NCBI RefSeq assembly: GCF_034424525.1
Contig: NZ_CP139980.1
Location: forward strand, 62,001 to 126,000
From: Sphingobium yanoikuyae
Lineage (GTDB): Bacteria; Pseudomonadota; Alphaproteobacteria; Sphingomonadales; Sphingomonadaceae
Direction: 5' to 3'
Length of the DNA stretch: 64,000 nucleotides
Under the pieces are notes generated by a model that searched no databases, was not told the origin of the DNA, and worked only from the letters and a program-made list of their open reading frames with translations. Positions 61,783-64,000 of this stretch are shown piece after piece. The first letter of the stretch is position 1. Each line of letters begins with the position of its first letter. Made by a program: the position numbers and the translations under genes.

Positions 61783-62427
61783 ATGTGTAATCTCTATACC
61801 GTGCGCAAAAGCGCTGCCGAGGTCGCCGCCCATTTCGGTGTTGCCGCACCGGCGTCGTTCAACACGCCCGAGGAGACCCTGCCGGGATATCCGGGAATGG
61901 TGGTGCGCGAGGCCGATGGCGAGAGGGTACTTGAATCGATGGTCTGGGGCTTTCCCCGACCCATGAAGAGCAAGAAGACCGGTGTCCCGATCAAGCCGAA
62001 GCCGGTCAACAATATCGCTGATCTCACCAACTTCATGTGGCGGGGGATCGCGCCCAAGCCTCAGTGGCGTTGCCTCATTCCGCTGACGGGATTTGCCGAG
62101 GCAGAAGGCGAGAAGGGATCGATGACCCGGACCTGGTTTCGCGTGAAGGATGCCCCGATCTTCGCTTGGGCGGGGATGTGGCGGCACAGCGATGAATGGG
62201 GTGCAGTCTATTCGGGACTGATGACCGATGCGAACGCAGCGATCGCACCGGTCCACAACCGAATGCCCGTCCTGCTACAGGAGGACGAATATGATCGATG
62301 GCTGCACGGCTCGCTCGCCGATGTTGAAGCGTTCCGGGATCGGGTGTTCCCGGACAAGTTGATCGAGATGGACAGGACCACCGAGCTGTGGTCGCGCCGC
62401 GCGGCAAAATCGGCGGAGACGAACTAG
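61783..62427 (+). CDS. yedK: SRAP-family abasic-site processing protein (YedK/HMCES-like)
   Basis: The 214-residue protein begins MCNLYTV with the catalytic Cys2, and has CLIPLTGFAEAEGEKG with the Glu, and VHNRMPVLL with the His. It forms a thiazolidine crosslink with abasic sites in single-stranded DNA, protecting them during replication or conjugative transfer. It follows the altered paralogue by 48 bases and likely shares its LexA-controlled promoter. Confidence 0.9.
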   Translation: MCNLYTVRKSAAEVAAHFGVAAPASFNTPEETLPGYPGMVVREADGERVLESMVWGFPRPMKSKKTGVPIKPKPVNNIADLTNFMWRGIAPKPQWRCLIPLTGFAEAEGEKGSMTRTWFRVKDAPIFAWAGMWRHSDEWGAVYSGLMTDANAAIAPVHNRMPVLLQEDEYDRWLHGSLADVEAFRDRVFPDKLIEMDRTTELWSRRAAKSAETN

Positions 62428-62437
62428 CCAGCGCCAG

Positions 62438-62635
62438 TCAGGCGCGAAGACCCCTGCGCGCCATTTCCGACCTCGCCATGCGTCCGAGCGGCGCTGTGTC
62501 GCTGGTCCCAAATATGTCCTCGAGATCGAGAAGATCTTCGTCGCCAAGCGCCCCGATCGACTGCTCGATCTCGCGAAGGGTGGAGATAGCGCGGGTGTCG
62601 CGTCGAGCCCGCCATCGAGAGTGAAGGCGTTTCAT
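62438..62635 (-). CDS. small hypothetical protein, 65 residues
   Basis: Starting at the ATG at 62635, the protein reads MKRLHSRWRARRDTRAISTL then an acidic helix (GALGDEDLLDLEDIF) and a basic end (MARSEMARRGLRA). The alternating charge pattern looks protein-like and it is convergent with yedK. No family is recognised and the ribosome site is poor. Confidence 0.5.
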   Translation of the reverse strand: MKRLHSRWRARRDTRAISTLREIEQSIGALGDEDLLDLEDIFGTSDTAPLGRMARSEMARRGLRA

Positions 62636-63228
62636 GGCGCGAGAGTAGCAAGGATGCGCGCGCCCAGCAGCGTATCGCGTTCCCTTTCCCCTGTTGAAAA
62701 TTCGAATTGGCGACGTCCTAAGTCGCCTTCGTGATTGCAAATTCGACCCGATCTGGCCTAATTGACCTTGCCCGTGGAGACATGGGTGGAGGCGTCGAAA
62801 CCTTCAAAAGCGAGAGCCGGTCCCAGCTATGGAGACCGGGTGGCGGACGCGTATGTCCAAGGCCACCCGGCCCAAAGGCGGCCGCGCCTGTCTCGTTTCA
62901 GGTTTCGAACACTCTCTAGCTGAGGTCCCTGCGGCAGGGCGGGACGTTGGTATTTCCTACTTCATCATGCTTCGCCTTTTCTGGCAATGGTCACGTCGGC
63001 ATGTCGATCGACCCGGGGTGCAACAGTCTCTCCGGGGTCATGCGACGGCTGTTGTGATGCAGCCTTTCTCATAGTCGCATGCCGCAATGGGGTCGGTTCG
63101 TATCGAAGGGTGGCGCTTCAACAACCGTAGCTCGGGGTCATTGCTGCCCCAATGTTAGAATCGAAGTCACCGGCCCTCCGCCTCCCGGGAGGATCATACC
63201 GTCCGACGGGACGGATAGCGTAATCACA
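62636..63228. other. gene-free region left of the IS110 element
   Basis: About 590 bases with only short frames lacking protein character. It may include the end of the insertion element, which in the IS110 family has no terminal inverted repeats, so no boundary can be set. Confidence 0.45.
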
Positions 63229-64000
63229 TCATGCGCGGGCGGCCTGCATCATCTGTCGATGCGGCTCGACGGTTTCCGACTTGAACTGGAAGTGGGTACC
63301 ATCGCGCCACATGCCGAACAGAATGACGGCCAGCTTGCGGGCGACCGCGACCTTCGCCTTGTTGAACCCGACCTTCTTTGCCAGCCTGACACCCCAGTCT
63401 TTCAAGGATGAGAAGGTCTTGGTGGCCGACAGCAATACCGTGGCGGCATTGACCATGTGGGTGCGTGTCAGTCGGTTGCCCATCTTGCTGATCTTGCCGT
63501 GGGTCAGGCTTTCGCCTGATTGGTACACGCGCGGTGTGAGGCCCAGATAGGCGGCGACATCATCAGCCCGTCGGAAGCGCGATGGCTCCTCGATCGCAGT
63601 GAAGAAGGACAGTGCCGTGATCGCACCAATGCCAGGCACCGCCATGAACCGTCGACAAATCGGGTTGGCGGCTGCCAGCGCTTCCAGTTCGGTCTCGATC
63701 CGTTCGGCATCCACCTGAAGCCGCTCACATAGATCGAGCACCGGCAGGATGCGCGGACGCAGGTTAAGGCCCTCATGATCCTGTATGATGAGCAATTGCT
63801 CAACGACCCGCTCCCTGTAGGTGGCGGAAGATTTGGCGCCGGGTTCAACCCGCCCACCGTAAACACGGAGCAGGCCACGGATCATGTTCTCGTTGGCCAG
63901 GCGCTGCTGGACGAGCCGATGGCGCATGATGAGTTGCGCGCGCACCTCGTAACAGGCAGCACTCTTCACATAGACCTCGGTCAGATAATCACGGCCGGTC
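63229..64000 (-). mobile_element. IS110-family transposase (5' end outside window)
   Basis: The frame enters from the right edge (GRDYLTEVYVKSAAC) and ends at 63229, giving at least 257 residues of the transposase C-terminal part. The IS116/IS110/IS902 domain is clear: RFMAVPGIGAITALSFFTAIEEPSRFRRADDVAAYLGLTPRVYQSGES and GKISKMGNRLTRTHMVNAATVLL. IS110 enzymes use a DEDD-type N-terminal domain, which lies outside the window. It marks the right edge as mobile DNA. Confidence 0.9.

Noticed and set aside
62636-63228. Terminal repeats of the IS element
   Set aside because: IS110 elements normally lack inverted terminal repeats, and none is visible; the left end cannot be set from this window.
1-64000. 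CRISPR arrays, rRNA and tRNA genes
   Set aside because: I saw no regularly spaced repeats, no rRNA text and no plausible tRNA cloverleaf; a covariance-model search would be decisive.

Overview
The window reads as a high-GC alphaproteobacterium, most likely a sphingomonad (Sphingomonas, Sphingobium, Novosphingobium type). The signs are the protein styles (transaldolase/phosphoglucose isomerase remnant beside gnd, paired CopA/CopB copper genes, TonB receptor with PepSY proteins, heme-type FixL with FixJ), an alphaproteobacterial LexA box (GTTC-N7-GTTC), and a VirB/VirD4 transfer module of the kind found on sphingomonad plasmids and integrative elements. I cannot tell chromosome from plasmid. 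I saw no rRNA, tRNA, CRISPR array or integrase.

Layout. 1-2.4 kb: part of gnd, the 3' part of a tal-pgi fusion gene, and a universal stress protein gene whose end is fused to it. 3-7 kb: a secreted small protein, a multicopper oxidase and three small exported proteins, two of them Met/His-rich. 7.4-14.4 kb: aldehyde and alcohol dehydrogenases, copAB copy 1, an MFS transporter and a DUF411 metal protein. 14.5-19.5 kb: a HutC-type regulator, two PepSY membrane proteins and a TonB receptor with a matching operator. 20.2-21.7 kb: a divergent TetR/SDR pair. 22-25.3 kb: a broken corA, a receiver protein and an oxygen-sensing FixLJ pair. 25.3-34.9 kb: DUF305 protein, copAB copy 2, a CnrYXH-like ECF sigma system, copCD, a copper P-type ATPase and CueR. 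35-41.2 kb: a second FixJ, a broken gene, the operon beta-CASP nuclease / thymidine (AMP) phosphorylase / PRPP synthetase, and two small membrane proteins. 41.3-45.7 kb: a winged-helix protein, two intact LuxR solos, a truncated third one, and a gcd remnant. 46-59.1 kb: type IV secretion operon (TrbM, VirB1-B6, EexN, VirB7-like, VirB8-B11, VirD4, LPD7 protein). 59.2-62.6 kb: AbiE toxin-antitoxin pair and two SRAP proteins behind a LexA box. The right edge is an IS110 transposase.

How it fits together. The left two thirds is a copper-defence and low-oxygen/stress island: periplasmic oxidation (three multicopper oxidases), export (CopB, ATPase), binding and uptake control (CopC/CopD, Met/His-rich proteins, DUF411), with oxygen-responsive regulators and fermentation-type dehydrogenases. 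The most notable finding is a promoter motif, GAGGGG-N15-CGTAT, at copC, at copA copy 2 and at the DUF411 gene, with a close variant in front of cnrY itself. It suggests that a CnrYXH-type sigma system, known for nickel/cobalt in Cupriavidus, runs a copper regulon here. Several genes in the first 45 kb are broken by internal deletions or frameshifts, so the island is partly eroding. The right third is a self-contained conjugation module with a defence/SOS cargo, but no relaxase is visible in the window.
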